This document shows positions 34,850 to 49,688 of a DNA stretch of 64,000 nt, one piece after another. The stretch is taken from the NCBI RefSeq assembly GCF_902806685.2, contig NC_048554.1:5146001-5210000 (forward strand), written 5' to 3'. Numbering within the stretch: the stretch's first letter is position 1; each line of letters opens with the position of its first letter. The stretch is from Maniola hyperantus (Eukaryota; Arthropoda; Insecta; Lepidoptera; Nymphalidae). The notes under the pieces were generated by a model that was not told the origin of the DNA, searched no databases, and was given only the letters and a program-made list of their open reading frames with translations. The position numbers were made by a program, and so were the translations under genes.

Positions 34850-35390
34850 TCAATCAATTGTACAAGAATTTTATTGAAAAATAAATCATTCATTTATGTA
34901 AAACTCCCTATGGTTTTGGTCGAATTTCTCTACTTAAATTGATAACATTCAGTTTTATTCTGCAGGCTATCATTTTAATTAAGTAATTGAATAAAAACGC
35001 GATTGTTTGTAATTTAGTTTTGTATTTATTCATTAATTTGAGACGACTATACTCTGCACTATATAATTATTTTACCTAATCATAGACCTAGGGTAGGTGT
35101 TAATAACTACAGACAAAAACACAATTATTATAAAACGAATTCGAATAATTACTTAGCAGGCCTCAGCAGGCGTTTCATAGTAAAAACATACGTTTCTTTG
35201 CCCTATTTATATAAACACCTATTATTCGCTAATTATTTTTTTTGCACCTATCGATCCCCATAACAAAAATATACATGACAAACATCATTATAAAACACAT
35301 ACTTTTTATATATGTACCAATAAAACAATGTAGATATAATCAGGTACAAATACTGGCACGTATATAGGTACCTACATCGCGATCCGGTAG
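34850..35390. other. No gene recognised
   Basis: AT-rich spacer before the array locus. Confidence 0.35.
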
Positions 35391-35640
35391 CGAGTTAATA
35401 GGCTACTTGACACTTTTTTAAAGTTGGTCTTAAATGGTTAATATTTGTGCTATTATATCAAAAAAATTAACACTATATTTTTTTGCGCCCTAAAAACCGT
35501 AAAACTTTCATTTAAAAATATATTTTTCTTAGACAGGTGAAAACACTGTCGGCCATGTTTGGCCGATAGATTATCTGTGCTCTGACGTCATGCATTTGTA
35601 AACAACAGCATAACCTCCCAAAGTTTAATAAACATGACTT
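35390..35640 (+). repeat. Repeat related to the interior of the element at 49740-50382
   Basis: Shares 'aataggctacttgac', 'aaacactgtcggccatg' (compare 'aaacgctgtcagccatg'), 'tgacgtcat' and 'tgtaaacaa' in the same order and similar spacing with 50127-50340. Confidence 0.5.
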
Positions 35641-35850
35641 CTATACTAGTGTACATGAAAAATATAGTAATTTTCGTTATTGTATCATCCGAGAATGTAA
35701 AAAACGCATCGATAAAGACCACAGGAAAGTTGTGGATTAGAGTGCCCAGTGAAATAAATATACGTAACACGCGAAGACTTGCTTAAAGGGATCCTATATG
35801 ACTAACGACTTCAACCCAAATTTATTTTTGCAAAGATCACTTTGTTGTAA
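35640..35850 (+). pseudogene. THAP-domain remnant
   Basis: Plus-strand pieces read ASIKTTGKLWIRVPSE (about 35701-35752) and, after stops, TTSTQIYFCKDHF (about 35807-35845). The KT-GKL-I-VP block and the final YFC-x-x-HF are hallmarks of the C2CH zinc-binding THAP domain, where C-x2-H provides the last two ligands. The N-terminal cysteine pair is only hinted at (CIIREC near 35682, in another frame). In-frame stops and a frameshift mean it is not functional. Both THAP genes and THAP-type transposases are possible sources. Confidence 0.55.
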
Positions 35851-36136
35851 TAACTTATTCAATTTATAAAGAGAAAACGATATTTTTTTACGTTTACTAT
35901 GAGTTTTTAGAAATATATAAAAACTAGCTTATGCTCGTGACTTCGCCCGCGTGGACTTCATAAATTTCAAACCTCCATTTAACCCACTCAGGGGTGGAGT
36001 TTCAAAAAATCCTTTCCTAGTGGATACCTTCTCTTTACCTACAAAGAACACACCCACCAAATTTCATGTATCTAGGACCAGCTGTTTAGATGTTTAGGCT
36101 GTGCGTTGATATATAAGTTAGTCAGGACTCTAAATT
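35701..36136 (+). repeat. Left 436-bp inverted arm of the array locus
   Basis: Reverse-complementary to 50393-50828 with only two differences seen (near 35887 and 36000). It contains the distal part of the THAP remnant (35701-35850) and an H1-related Helitron-like copy (about 35925-36125). Because the THAP remnant continues leftward past 35701 but nothing similar follows the right arm, the left arm looks like the parental copy. Confidence 0.85.
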
Positions 36137-36934
36137 ATTATATTATATTATTATTATTATTATTATACTATATATAGCTCAATTACCACTCACTGACTCA
36201 CTGACTGACTCATTGACATAATTGTTCTCCTAGAAAGAGACAGAAAATGATATAATAATGTATGGGAGATATGTTCAGGAGTGGGATTCGAGTAGGGAAA
36301 AATTATGACATTTCAGAAAAACAAGATGGCGGCCGACCTGACTTTTGTAACTTTTTTGTTTTCCAACCGATTTTGTTACAACTTGCAGGTCTTGCAGATA
36401 TTAGTAAACGGTTTTTAGAAAAAGTGAAAAAAATTTGAAAAACAAGATGGCGGCCGAGATTTTCAAAAAATTCCCTCCTGTAAAATTTTGTATGAAACTT
36501 TTTTTTTTCACTTATGGTTTCATATAGAAGACAAAGATTCTTTTAGGGTAACATATGGAGGGAGCTGATGATTGAGGATTTCGGAGACGGGTGAAGGGCA
36601 CGCTTTAGGTATCGAAGATAGGTGGGAGGTGCTCGACCAAATGTCATTCGAAACCTCATCCAATTGCCAAAAATTGGAAAAAAATTTAAAATTCCGAAAA
36701 AAAGATGGCCGCCATACAAATTTCATCGGCGTCCATCTCGGAGGGTATGACAGATGGAAGAGTGGTTTCTTGGCAAGAGATGATCAGGGTCCGAAGGTCT
36801 ACTCGTTGGATGGAAAAAAAATTCAAAATGGCGGAATTTATTTTTTCATACAAAATTTTTTATTATTCAAAATGGCCATTATAGACCTCGAGAGCTGCTT
36901 TAGCAGCTCGAGCAGCGAGCAAAATACTAGTTAT

Positions 36935-37620
36935 ACTATATATAGCTCAATTACCACTCACTCACTCACTCACTGACTGACTCATTGACATAATTGTTCT
37001 CCTAGAAAGAGACAGAAAATGATATAATAATGTATGGGAGATATGTTCAGAAGTGGGATTCGACTAGGGAAAAATTATGACATTTCAGAAAAACAAGATG
37101 GCGGCCGACCTGACTTTTGTAACTTTTTTGTTTTCCAACCGATTTTGTTTAAACTTGCAGTAATTTTAGATGTTATCAAACGATTTTTAGAAAAAGTGAA
37201 AAAAATACGAAAAACAAGATGGCGGCCGAGATATTAAAAAAATTTGCTCCTGTAAAATTTTGTATGAAACTTTTTTTTTTCACTAATACTTTCGTATAGA
37301 AGGCAAAGATTCCTTTAGGGCAACATATGGAGGGAGCTGATGATTGAGGATTTTGGAGACGGGTGAAGGGCACGCTTAAGGTATCGAAGATAGGTGGGAG
37401 GTGCTCGAGCAAATGTCATTCGAAACCTCATCCAATTGCCAAAAATTTAAAAAAAATTCAAAATTCCGAAAAAAAGATGGCCGCCATACAAATTTCATCC
37501 GAGTCCATCTCGGAGGGTATGAAAGATGGAAGAGTGGTTTCTTGGCAAAAGATGATCAAGATCTAAAGGTCTATTTGATGACTTGAAAAAAAATTCAAAA
37601 TGGCGGAATTTATTTTTTCC
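36935..37620 (+). repeat. Array unit 2, lacking its 3' end
   Basis: The unit stops within 'ggaatttattttttccgccg' and continues straight into the next unit's 'actcactcattgacataatt', losing about 115 bp: the terminal hairpin, CTAGT and the next unit's start. Unit 9 (42187-42856) has the same junction. Confidence 0.8.
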
Positions 37621-40600
37621 GCCGACTCACTCATTGACATAATTGTTCTCCTAGAAAGAGACAGAAAATGATATAATAATGTATGGGTGATATGTTCAGA
37701 AGTGGGATTCGAGTAGGGAAAAATTATGACATTTCAGAAAAACAAGATGGCGGCCGACGTGACTTTTGTAACTTTTTTGTTTTTCAACCGACTTTGTTAC
37801 AACTTGCAGTTATTTTAGACATTAGCAAACGATGTTTAGAAAAAGTGAAAAAAATTGGAAAAACAAGATGGCGGCCGAGATTTTCAAAAAATTTCCTCCT
37901 GTAAAATTTTGTATGAAACTTTTTTTTTTCACCAATACTTTCGTACAGAAGACAAAGATTCCTTTAGGGCAACATATGGAGGGAGCTGATGATTGAGGAT
38001 TTCGGAGACGGGTGAAGGGCACGCTCGAGGTATTGAAGATAGGTGGGAGGTGCTCGACCAAATGTCATTCGAAACCTCATCCAATTGCCAAAAATTTGAA
38101 AAAAAATTCAAAATTGTGAAAAAAAGATGGCCGCCATACAAATTTCATCGGCGTCCATCTCGGAGGGTATGACAGATGGAAGAGTGGTTTCTTGGCAAGA
38201 GATGATCAGGATCCGAAGGTCTACTCGATGACTTGAAAAAAAATTCAAAATGGCGGAATTTATTTTTTCATACAAAATTTAAAACTTTTTTTATTTATTC
38301 AAAATGGCGATTATAGACCTCGAGAGCTGCTTTAGCAGCTCGAGCAGCGAGCAAAATACTAGTTATACTATATATAGCTCAATTACCACTCACTCACTGA
38401 TTGACATAATTGTTCTCCTAGAAAGAGATAGAAAATGATATAATAATGTATGGGAGATATGTTCAGAAGTGGGATTCGACTAGGGAAAAATTATGACATT
38501 TCAGAAAAACAAGATGGCGGCCGACCTGACTTTTGTAACTTTTTTGTTTTCCAACCGATTTTGTTACAACTTGCAACAATTGAAGATGTTAGTAAACGAT
38601 TTTTAGAAAATGTAAAAAAAATGGAAAAACAAGATGGCGGCCGAGATTTTCAAAAAATTCCCTCCTGAAAAATTTTGTATGAAACTTTTTTTTTTCACTA
38701 ATACTTTCGTATAGAAGACAAAGATTTCTTTAGGGGAACACATGGAGGGAGCTGATGATTGAGGATTTCGGAGGCGGGTGAAGGGCACGCTCGAGGTATT
38801 GAAGATAGGTGGGAGGTGCTCGACCAAATGTCATTCGAAACCTCATCCAATTGCCAAAAATTTTAAAAAAAATTTAAAATTCCGAAAAAAAGATGGCCGC
38901 CATACAAATTTCATCCGCGTCCATCTCGGAGGGTATGAAAGATGGAAGAGTGGTTTCTTGGCAAGAGATGATCAGGATCCGAAGGTCTACTCGATGGATT
39001 GAAAAAAAATTCAAAATGGCGGAATTTATTTTTTCATACAAAAATTTTTATTATTCAAAATGGCCATTATAGACCTCGAGAGCTGCTTTAGCAGCTCGAG
39101 CAGCGAGCAAAATACTAGTTATACTATATATAGCTCAATTACCACTGACTGACTGACTCATTGACATAATTGTTCTCCTAGAAAGAGATAGAAAATGATA
39201 TAATAATGTATGGGAGATATGTTCAGAAGTGGGATTCGAGTAGGGAAAAATTATGACATTTCAGAAAAACAAGATGGCGGCCGACCTGACTTTTGTAACT
39301 TTTTTGTTTTCCAACCGATTTTGTTTAAACTTGCAGTTATTTTAGATGTTAGCAAACGATTTTTAGAAAAAGTGTAAAAAATTGGAAAAACAAGATGGCG
39401 GCCGAGATATTCCCAAAATTTTCTCCTGTAAAATTTTGTATGAAACTTTTTTTTTTCACTTACGGTTTCATATAGAAGACAAAGATTCCTTTTGGGCAAC
39501 ATATGGAGAGAGCTGATGATTGAGGGTTTCGGAGACGGGTGAAGGGCACGCTCAAGGTATTGAAGATAGGTGGGAGGTGCTCGACCAAATGTCATTCGAA
39601 ACCTCATCCAATTGCCAAAAATTTGAATTTTTTTTTTAAATTCCGAAAAAAAGATGGCCGCCATACAAATTTCATCGGCGTCCATCTCGGAGGGTATGAC
39701 AGATGGAAGAGTGGTTTCTTGGCAAGAGATGATCAGGATCCGGAGGTCTACTCGATGGATTGAAAAAAAATTCAAAATGGCGGAATTTATTTTTGTATGA
39801 CTTTTTTAAAATTGTTCAAAATGGCGATTATAGACCTCGAGAGCTGCTTTAGCAGCTCGAGCAGCGAGCAAAATACTAGTTATACTATATATAGCTCAAT
39901 TACCACTGACTGACTCACTGACTCACTGACTCATTGACATAATTGTTCTCCTAGAAAGAGACAGAAAATGATATAATAATGTATGGGAGATATGTTCAGA
40001 AGTGGGATTCGAGTAGGGAAAAATTATGACATTTCAGAAAAACAAGATGGCGGCCGACCTGACTTTTGTAACTTTTTTGTTTTCCAACCGATTTTGTTTA
40101 AACTTGCAACAATGGAAGATATTAGTAAACGATTTTTAGAAAAAGTAAAAAAAATTGGAAAAACAAGATGGCGGCCGAGATATTCAAAAAATTGTCTCCT
40201 GTAAAATTTTGTATGAAACTTTTTTTTTTCACTAATACTTTCATATAGAAGACAAAGATTCCTTTAGGGCAACATATGGAGGGAGCTGATGATTGAGGGT
40301 TTCGGAGGCGGGTGAAGGGCACGCTTAAGGTATTGAAGATAGGTGGGAGGTGCTCGACCAAATGTCATTCGAAACCTCATCCAATTGCCAAAAATGTGAA
40401 AAAAAATTAAAAATTCCGAAATAAAGATGGCCGCCATACAAATTTCATCGGCGTCCATCTCGGAGGGTATGAAAGATGGAAGAGTGGTTTCTTGGCAAGA
40501 GATGATCAGGATCCAAAGGTCTATTCGATGACTTGAAAAAAAATTCAAAATGGCGGAATTTTTTTTTTCATACAAAATTTTTTATTATTCAAAATGGCCA

Positions 40601-42186
40601 TTATAGACCTCGAGAGCTGCTTTAGCAGCTCGAGCAGCGAGCAAAATACTAGTTATTATACTATATATAGCTCAATTACCACTCACTCACTGATTGACAT
40701 AATTGTTCTCCTAGAAAGAGATAGAAAATGATATAATAATGTATGGGAGATATGTTCAGAAGTGGGATTCGACTAGGGAAAAATTATGACATTTCAGAAA
40801 AACAAGATGGCGGCCGACCTGACTTTTGTAACTTTTTTGTTTTCCAACCGATTTTGTTACAACTTGCAACAATTGAAGATATTAGTAAACGATTTTTAGA
40901 AAAAGTGAAAAAAATTGGAAAAACAAGATGGCGGCCGAGATTTTCAAAAAATTTCCTCCTGTAAAATTTTGTATGAAACTTTTTTTTTTCACTAATACTT
41001 TCGTATAGAAGACAAAGATTCCTTTAGGGCAACACATGGATTGAGCTGATGATTGAGGATTTCGGAGACGGGTGAAGGGCACGCTCAAGGTATTGAAGAT
41101 AGGTGGGAGGTGCTCGACCAAATGTCATTCGAAACCTCATCCAATTGCCAAAAATTTGAAAAAAAATTCAAAATTGTGAAAAAAAGATGGCCGCCATACA
41201 AATTTCATCGGCGTCCATCTCGGAGGGTATGAAAGATGGAAGAGTGGTTTCTTGGCAAGAGATGATCAGGATCCCAAGGTCTACTCGATGGGTGGAAAAA
41301 AAATTCAAAATGGCGGAATTTATTTTTTCATACAAAATTTAAAACTTTTTTTAAATTGTTCAAAATGGCCATTATAGACCTCGAGAGCTGCTTTAGCAGC
41401 TCGAGCAGCGAGCAAAATACTAGTTATTATACTATATATAGCTCAATTACCACTCACTCACTGATTGACATAATTGTTCTCCTAGAAAGAGATAGAAAAT
41501 GATATAATAATGTATGGGAGATATGTTCAGAAGTGGGATTCGACTAGGGAAAAATTATGACATTTCAGAAAAACAAGATGGCGGCCGACCTGACTTTTGT
41601 AACTTTTTTGTTTTCCAACCGATTTTGTTACAACTTGCAACAATTGAAGATGTTAGTAAACGATTTTTAGAAAAAGTGAAAAAAATTGGAAAAACAAGAT
41701 GGCGGCCGAGATTTTCAAAAAATTTCCTCCTGTAAAATTTTGTATGAAACTTTTTTTTTTCACTTATGGTTTCATATAGAAGACAAAGATTTCTTTAGGG
41801 CAACATATGGACGGAGCTGATGATTGAGGATTTCGGAGACGGGTGAAGGGCACGCTCAAGGTATTGAAGATAGGTGGGAGGTGCTCGACCAAATGTCATT
41901 CGAAACCTCGTCCAATTGCCAAAAATTTGAAAAAAAATTTAAAATTCCGAAAAAAAGATGGCCGCCATACAAATTTCATCGGCGTCCATCTCGGAGGGTA
42001 CGAAAGATGGAAGAATGGTTTCTTGGCAAGAGATAATCAGGGTCCGAAGGTCTACTCGATGGATTGAAAAAAAATTCAAAATGGCGGATTTTTTTTTTCA
42101 TACAAAATTTTTTATTATTCAAAATGGCGATTATAGACCTCGAGAGCTGCTTTAGCAGCTCGAGCAGCGAGCAAAATACTAGTTAT

Positions 42187-42856
42187 ACTATATATAGCTC
42201 AATTACCACTCACTGACTCATTGACATAATTGTTCTCCTAGAAAGAGATAGAAAATGATATAATAATGTATGGGAGATATGTTCAGAAGTGGGATTTGAG
42301 TAGGGAAAAATTATGACATTTCAGAAAAACAAGATGGCGGCCGACCTGACTTTTGTAACTTTTTTGTTTTCCAACCGATTTTGTTACAACTTGCAACAAT
42401 TGAAGATATTAGTAAACAATTTTTAGAAAAAGTGAAAAAAATTAGAAAAACAAGATGGCGGCCGAGATTTTCAAAAAATTTCCTCCTGTAAAATTTTGTA
42501 TGAAACTTTTTTTTTTCACTTATGGTTTCATATAGAAGATAAAGATTCCTTTAGGGCAACAGATGGAGGTAGCTGATGATTGAGGATTTCGGAGACGGGT
42601 GAAGGGCACGCTCGAGGTATTGAAGATAGGTGGGAGGTGCTCGACCAAATGTCATTCGAAACCTCGTCCAATTGCCAAAAATTTGAATTTTTTTTTAAAA
42701 TTCCGAAAAAAAGATGGCCGCCATACAAATTTCATCCGCGTCCATCTCGGAGGGTATGAAAGATGGAAGAGTGGTTTCTTGGCAAAAGATGATCAGGATC
42801 CGAAGGTCTATTTGATGATTTGAAAAAAAATTCAAAATGGCGGAATTTATTTTTTC
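42187..42856 (+). repeat. Array unit 9, with the same 3' deletion as unit 2
   Basis: The junction 'ggaatttattttttccgcgg' followed by 'actcactcattgac' matches that of unit 2 except for one base, so both probably descend from one deletion. Confidence 0.8.
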
Positions 42857-45800
42857 CGCGGACTCACTCATTGACATAATTGTTATCCTAGAAAGAGACA
42901 GAAAATGATATAAATATGTATGGGAGATATGTTCAGGAGTGGGATTTGAGTAAGGAAAAATGATGACATTTCAAAAAAACAAGATGGCGCCCGACCTGAC
43001 TTTTGTAACTTTTTTGTTTTCCAACCGATTTTGTTTAAACTTGCAGTTATTTTAGATATTAGCAAACGATTTTTAGAAAAAGTGAAAAAAATTGGAAAAA
43101 CAAGATGGCGGCCGAGATTTTCAAAAAATTCCCTCCTGTAAAATTTTGTATGAAACTTTTTTTTTTTCACTTATGGTTTCATATAGAAGACAAAGATTCC
43201 TTTAGGGCAACATATGGAGGGAGCTGATGATTGAGGATTTCGGAGACGGGTGAAGGGCACGCTCGAGGTATTGAAGATAGGTGGGAGGTGCTCGACCAAA
43301 TGTCATTCGAAACCTCGTCCAATTGCCAAAAATTTGGAAAAAAATTTAAAATTCCGAAAAAAAGATGGCCGCCATACAAATTTCGTCGGCGTCCATCTCA
43401 AAGGGTATCAAAGATGGAAGAGTGGTTTCTTGGCAAGAGATGATCAGGATCCGACGGTCTACTCGATGGATGGAAAAAAATTCAAAATGGCGGAATTTAT
43501 TTTTGTATGACTTTTTTTATAATTGTTCAAAATGGCCATTATAGACCTCGAGAGCTGCTTTAGCAGCTCGAGCAGCGAGCAAAATACTAGTTATTATACT
43601 ATATATAGCTCAATTACCACTCACTGATTGACATAATTGTTCTCCTAGAAAGAGATAGAAAATGATATAATAATGTATGGGAGATATGTTCAGAAGTGGG
43701 ATTCGAGTAGGGAAAAATTATGACATTTCAGAAAAACAAGATGGCGGCCGACCTGACTTTTGTAACTTTTTTGTTTTCCAACCGATTTTGTTACAACTTG
43801 CAACAATTGAAGATATTAGTAAACAATTTTTAGAAAATGTGAAAAAAATTGGAAAAACAAGATGGCGGCCGAGATTTTCAAAAAATTTCCTCCTGTAAAA
43901 TTTTGTATGAAACTTTTTTTTTTCACTTGTGGTTTCATATAGAAGACAAAGATTCCTTTAGGGCAACATATGGAGGGAGCTGATGATTGAGGATTTCGGA
44001 GACGGGTGAAGGGCACGCTTGAGGTATCGAAGATAGGTGGGAGGTGCTCGACCAAATGTCATTCGAAACCTCATCCAATTGCCAAAAATTTGAAAAAAAA
44101 TTCAAAATTGTGAAAAAAAGATGGCCGCCATACAAATTTCATCGGCGTCCATCTCGGAGGGTACGAAAGATGGAAGAGTGGTTTCTTGGCAAGAGATGAT
44201 CAGGATCCGAAGGTCTATTTGATGACTTGAAAAAAAATTCAAAATGGCGGAAATTATTTTTTCATACAAAATTTTTATTATTCAAAATGGCGATTATAGA
44301 CCTCGAGAGCTGCTTTAGCAGCTCGAGCAGCGAGCAAAATACTAGTTATTATACTATATATAGCTCAATTACCACTCACTCACTGACTGACTCATTGACA
44401 TAATTGTTCTCCTAGAAAGAGACAGAAAATGATATTATAATGTATGGGAGATATGTTCAGAAGTGGGATTCGAGTAGGGAAAAATTATGACATTTCAGAA
44501 AAACAAGATGGCGGCCGACCTGACTTTTGTAACTTTTTTGTTTTCCAACCGATTTTGTTACAACTTGCAGCTCTTGTAGATGTTAGTAAACGATTTTTAG
44601 AAAATGTAAAAAAAATTGGAAAAACAAGATGGCGGCCGAGATTTTCAAAAAATTCCCTCCTGTAAAATTTTGTATGAAACTTTTTTTTTTTCACTTATGG
44701 TTTCATATAGAAGACAAAGATTCCTTTAGGGCAACATATGTAGAGAGCTGATGATTGAGGATTTCGGAGACGGGTGAAGGGCACGCTCGAGGTATCGAAG
44801 ATAGGTGGGAGGTGCTCGACCAAATGTCATTCGAAACCTCATCCAATTGCCAAAAATTTGAAAAAAAATTCAAAATTGTGGAAAAAAGATGGCCGCCATA
44901 CAAATTTCATCGGCGTCCATCTCGGAGGGTATGAAAGATGGAAGAGTGGTTTCTTGGCAAAAGATGATCAGGATCCAAAGGTCTATTTGATGACTTGAAA
45001 AAAAATTCAAAATGGCGGATTTTTTTTTTTCATACAAAATTTAAAACTTTTTTTATTTATTCAAAATGGCGATTATAGACCTCGAGAGCTGCTTTAGCAG
45101 CTCGAGCAGCGAGCAAAATACTAGTTATACTATATATAGCTCAATTACCACTGACTCACTGATTGACATAATTGTTCTCCTAGAAAGAGATAGAAAATGA
45201 TATAATAATGTATGGGAGATATGTTCAGAAGTGGGATTCGACTAGGGAAAAATTATGACATTTCAGAAAAACAAGATGGCGGCCGACCTGACTTTTGTAA
45301 CTTTTTTGTTTTCCAACCGATTTTGTTACAACTTGCAACAATTGAAGATATTAGTAAACGGTTTTTAGAAAAAGTGAAAAAAATTTGAAAAACAAGATGG
45401 CGGCCGAGATTTTCAAAAAATTCCCTCCTGTAAAATTTTGTATGAAACTTTTTTTTTTCACTTGTGGTTTCATATAGAAGACAAAGATTCCTTTAGGGCA
45501 ACATATGGAGGGAGCTGATGATTGAGGATTTCGGAGACGGGTGAAGGGCACGCTTGAGGTATCGAAGATAGGTGGGAGGTGCTCGACCAAATGTCATTCG
45601 AAACCTCATCCAATTGCCAAAAATTTGAAAAAAAATTCAAAATTGTGAAAAAAAGATGGCCGCCATACAAATTTCATCGGCGTCCATCTCGGAGGGTACG
45701 AAAGATGGAAGAGTGGTTTCTTGGCAAGAGATGATCAGGATCCGAAGGTCTATTTGATGACTTGAAAAAAAATTCAAAATGGCGGAATTTATTTTTTCAT

Positions 45801-48800
45801 ACAAATTTTTTTATTATTCAAAATGGCCATTATAGACCTCGAGAGCTGCTTTAGCAGCTCGAGCAGCGAGCAAAATACTAGTTTTTATACTATATATAGC
45901 TCAATTACCACTCACTGACTCACTGACTGACTCATTGACATAATTGTTCTCCTAGAAAGAGACAGATAATGATATAATAATGTATGGGAGATATGTTCAG
46001 GAGTGGGATTCGAGTAGGGAAAAATTATGACATTTCAGAAAAACAAGATGGCGGCCGACCTGACTTTTGTAACTTTTTTGTTTTCCAACCGATTTTGTTT
46101 AAACTTGCAGTTATTTTAGATATTAGCAAACGATTTTTAGAAAAAGTGAAAAATATTGGAAAAACAAGATGGCGGCCGAGATTTTCTAAAAATTCCCTCC
46201 TGTAAAATTTTGTATGAAACTTTTTTTTTTCACTTATACTTTCGTTCAGAAGACAAGAAATCATTTTGAGAAACACATGGAGGGAGCTGATGATTGAGGA
46301 TTTCGGAGGCGGGTGAAGGGCACGCTTAAGGTATTGAAGATAGGTGGGAGGTGCTCGACCAAATGTCATTCGAAACCTCATCCAATTGCCAAAAATTTGA
46401 AAAAAAATTTAAAATTGTGAAAAAAAGATGGCCGCCATACAAATTTCATCGGCGTCCATCTCGGAGGGTATGAAAGATGGAAGAGTAGTTTCTTGGCAAG
46501 AGATGATCAGGATCCGAAGGTCTACTCGATGACTTGAAAAAAAATTCAAAATGGCGGAATTTATTTTTTCATACAAAATTTTTTATTATTCAAAATGGCC
46601 ATTATAGACCTCGAGAGCTGCTTTAGCAGCTCGAGCAGCGAGCAAAATACTAGTTATATTTTATTATACTATATATAGCTCAATTACCACTCACTCACTG
46701 ACTGACTCATTGACATAATTGTTCTCCTAGAAAGAGATAGAAAATGATATAATAATGTATGGGAGATATGTTCAGAAGTGGGATTCGAGTAGGGAAAAAT
46801 TATGACATTTCAGAAAAACAAGATGGCGGCCGACCTGACTTTTGTAACTTTTTTGTTTTCCAACCGATTTTGTTACAACTTGCAACTATTGAAGATATTA
46901 GTAAACAATTTTTAGAAAAAGTGTAAAAAATTGGAAAAACAAGATGGCGGCCGAGATTTTCAAAAAAATTCCTCCTGTAAAATTTTGTATGAAACTTTTT
47001 TTTTTCACTTGTGGTTTCATATAGAAGACAAAGATTCCTTTAGGGCAACATATGGAGGGAGCTGATGATTGAGGATTTCGGAGACGGGTGAAGGGCACGC
47101 TTAGGGTATTGAAGATAGGTGGAAGGTGCTCAAGCAAATGTCATTCGAAACGTCATCCAATTGCCAAAAATTTGAAAAAAAATTCAAAATTCCGAAAAAA
47201 AGATGGCCGCCATACAAATTTCATCGGCGTCCATCTCGGAGGGTATGAAAGATGGAAAAGTGGTTTCTTGGCAAGAGATGATCAGGGTCCAAAGGTCTAC
47301 TCGATGGATGGAAAAAAAATTCAAAATGGCGGAATTTTTTTTTTCATACAAAAAATTTTATTATTCAAAATGGCCATTATAGACCTCGAGAGCTGCTTTA
47401 GCAGCTCGAGCAGCGAGCAAAATACTAGTTATTATTATACTATATATAGCTCAATTACCACTCACTCACTGATTGACATAATTGTTCTCCTAGAAAGAGA
47501 CAGAAAATGATATAATAATTTATGGGAGATATGTTCAGAAGTGGGATTCGAGTAGGGAAAAATTATGACATTTCAGAAAAACAAGATGGCGGCCGACCTG
47601 ACTTTTGTAACTTTTTTGTTTTCCAACCGATTTTGTTTAAACTTGCAGCTCTTGCAGATATTAGCAAACGATTTTTAGAAAAAGTGAAAAAAATTGGAAA
47701 AACAAGATGGCGGCCGAGATTTTCAAAAAATTTCCTCCTGTAAAATTTTGTATGAAACTTTTTTTTTTCACTAACACTTTCGTACAGAAGACAAAGATTC
47801 CTTTAGGGCAACATATGGAGGGAGCTGATGATTGAGGATTTCGGAGACGGGTGAAGGGCACGCTCAAGGTATTGAAGATAGGTGGGAGGTGCTCGAGCAA
47901 ATGTCATTCGAAACCTCATCCAATTGCCAAAAATTGGAAAAAAAATTTAAAATTCCGAAAAAAAGATGGCCGCCATACAAATTTCATCGGCGTCCATCTC
48001 GGAGGGTATGACAGATGGAAGAGTGGTTTCTTGGCAAGAGATGATCAGGATCCGAAGGTCTACTCGATGGATTGAAAAAAAATTCAAAATGGCGGATTTT
48101 TTTTTTTTCATACAAAATTTTTTATTATTCAAAATGACGATTATAGACCTCGAGAGCTGCTTTAGCAGCTCGAGCAGCGAGCAAAATACTAGTTATTATA
48201 CTATATATAGCTCAATTACCACTGACTGACTCATTGACATAATTGTTCTCCTAGAAAGAGACAGAAAATGATATAATTATGTATGGGAGATATGTTCAGG
48301 AGTGGGATTCGACTAGGGAAAAATTATGACATTTCAGAAAAACAAGATGGCGGCCGACCTGACTTTTGTAACTTTTTTGTTTTCCAACCGATTTTGTTAC
48401 AACTTGCAACAATTGAAGATATTAGTAAACGATTTTTAGAAAAAGTGAAAAAAATTGGAAAAACAAGATGGCGGCCGAGATTTTCAAAAAATTTCCTCCT
48501 GTAAAATTTTGTATGAAACTTTTTTTTTTCACTTACGGTTTCATATAGAAGACAAAGATTTCTTTAGGGGAACATATGGAGGGAGCTGATGATTGAGGAT
48601 TTCGGAGACGGGTGAAGGGCACGCTCAAGGTATTGAAGATAGGTGGGAGGTGCTCGACCAAATGTCATTCGAAACCTCATCCAATTGCCAAAAATTTGAA
48701 AAAAAATTTAAAATTCCGAAAAAAAGATGGCCGCCATACAAATTTCATCGGCGTCCATCTCGGAGGGTACGAAAGATGGAAGAATGGTTTCTTGGCAAGA

Positions 48801-49688
48801 GATGATCAGGGTCCGAAGGTCTACTCGATGGATGGAAAAAAAATTCAAAATGGCGGAATTTATTTTTGTATGACTTTTTTAAAATTGTTCAAAATGGCCA
48901 ATATAGACCTCGAGAGCTGCTTTAGCAGCTCGAGCAGCGAGCAAAATACTAGTTATTATACTATATATAGCTCGATTACCACTGACTCACTCACTCACTG
49001 ACTGACTCATTGACATAATTGTTCTCCTAGAAAGAGACAGAAAATGATATAATAATTTATGGGAGATATGTTCAGAAGTGGGATTCGAGTAGGGAAAAAT
49101 TATGACATTTCAGAAAAACAAGATGGCGGCCGACCTGACTTTTGTAACTTTTTTGTTTTCCAACCGATTTTGTTTAAACTTGCAGTTATTTTAGATATTA
49201 GCAAACGATTTTTAGAAAAAGTGAAAAAAATTGGAAAAACAAGATGGCGGCCGAGATTTTCAAAAAATTTCCTCCTGTAAAATTTTGTATGAAATTTTTT
49301 TTTTCACTAATACTTTCGTACAGAAGACAAAGATTCCTTTAGGGCACCACATGGAGGGAGCTGATGATTGAGGATTTCGGAGACGGGTGAAGGGCACGCT
49401 CAAGGTATTGAAGATAGGTGGGAGGTGCTCGACCAAATGTCATTCGAAACCCCATCCAATTGCCAAAAATTTGAAAAAAAATTCAAAATTCCAAAAAAAA
49501 GATGGCCGCCATACAAATTTCATCAGCGTCCATCTCGGAGGGTATGAAAGATGGAAGAGTGGTTTCTTGGCAAAAGATGATCAGGATCCAAAGGTCTATT
49601 CGATGACTTGAAAAAAAATTCAAAATGGCGGAATTTATTTTTTCATACAAAATTTTTTATTATTCAAAATGGCGATTATAGACCTCGA

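Noticed and set aside
36260..49620. Recurrent 73-79 codon frames in every array unit (MGDMFRSGIR..., MKGTL..., and minus-strand frames)
   Set aside because: They recur because the DNA is repeated. Some units have stops or frameshifts in them (for example units 1, 5, 9 and 10), lengths vary, and homopolymer-rich codons dominate. No sign of selection on a protein.
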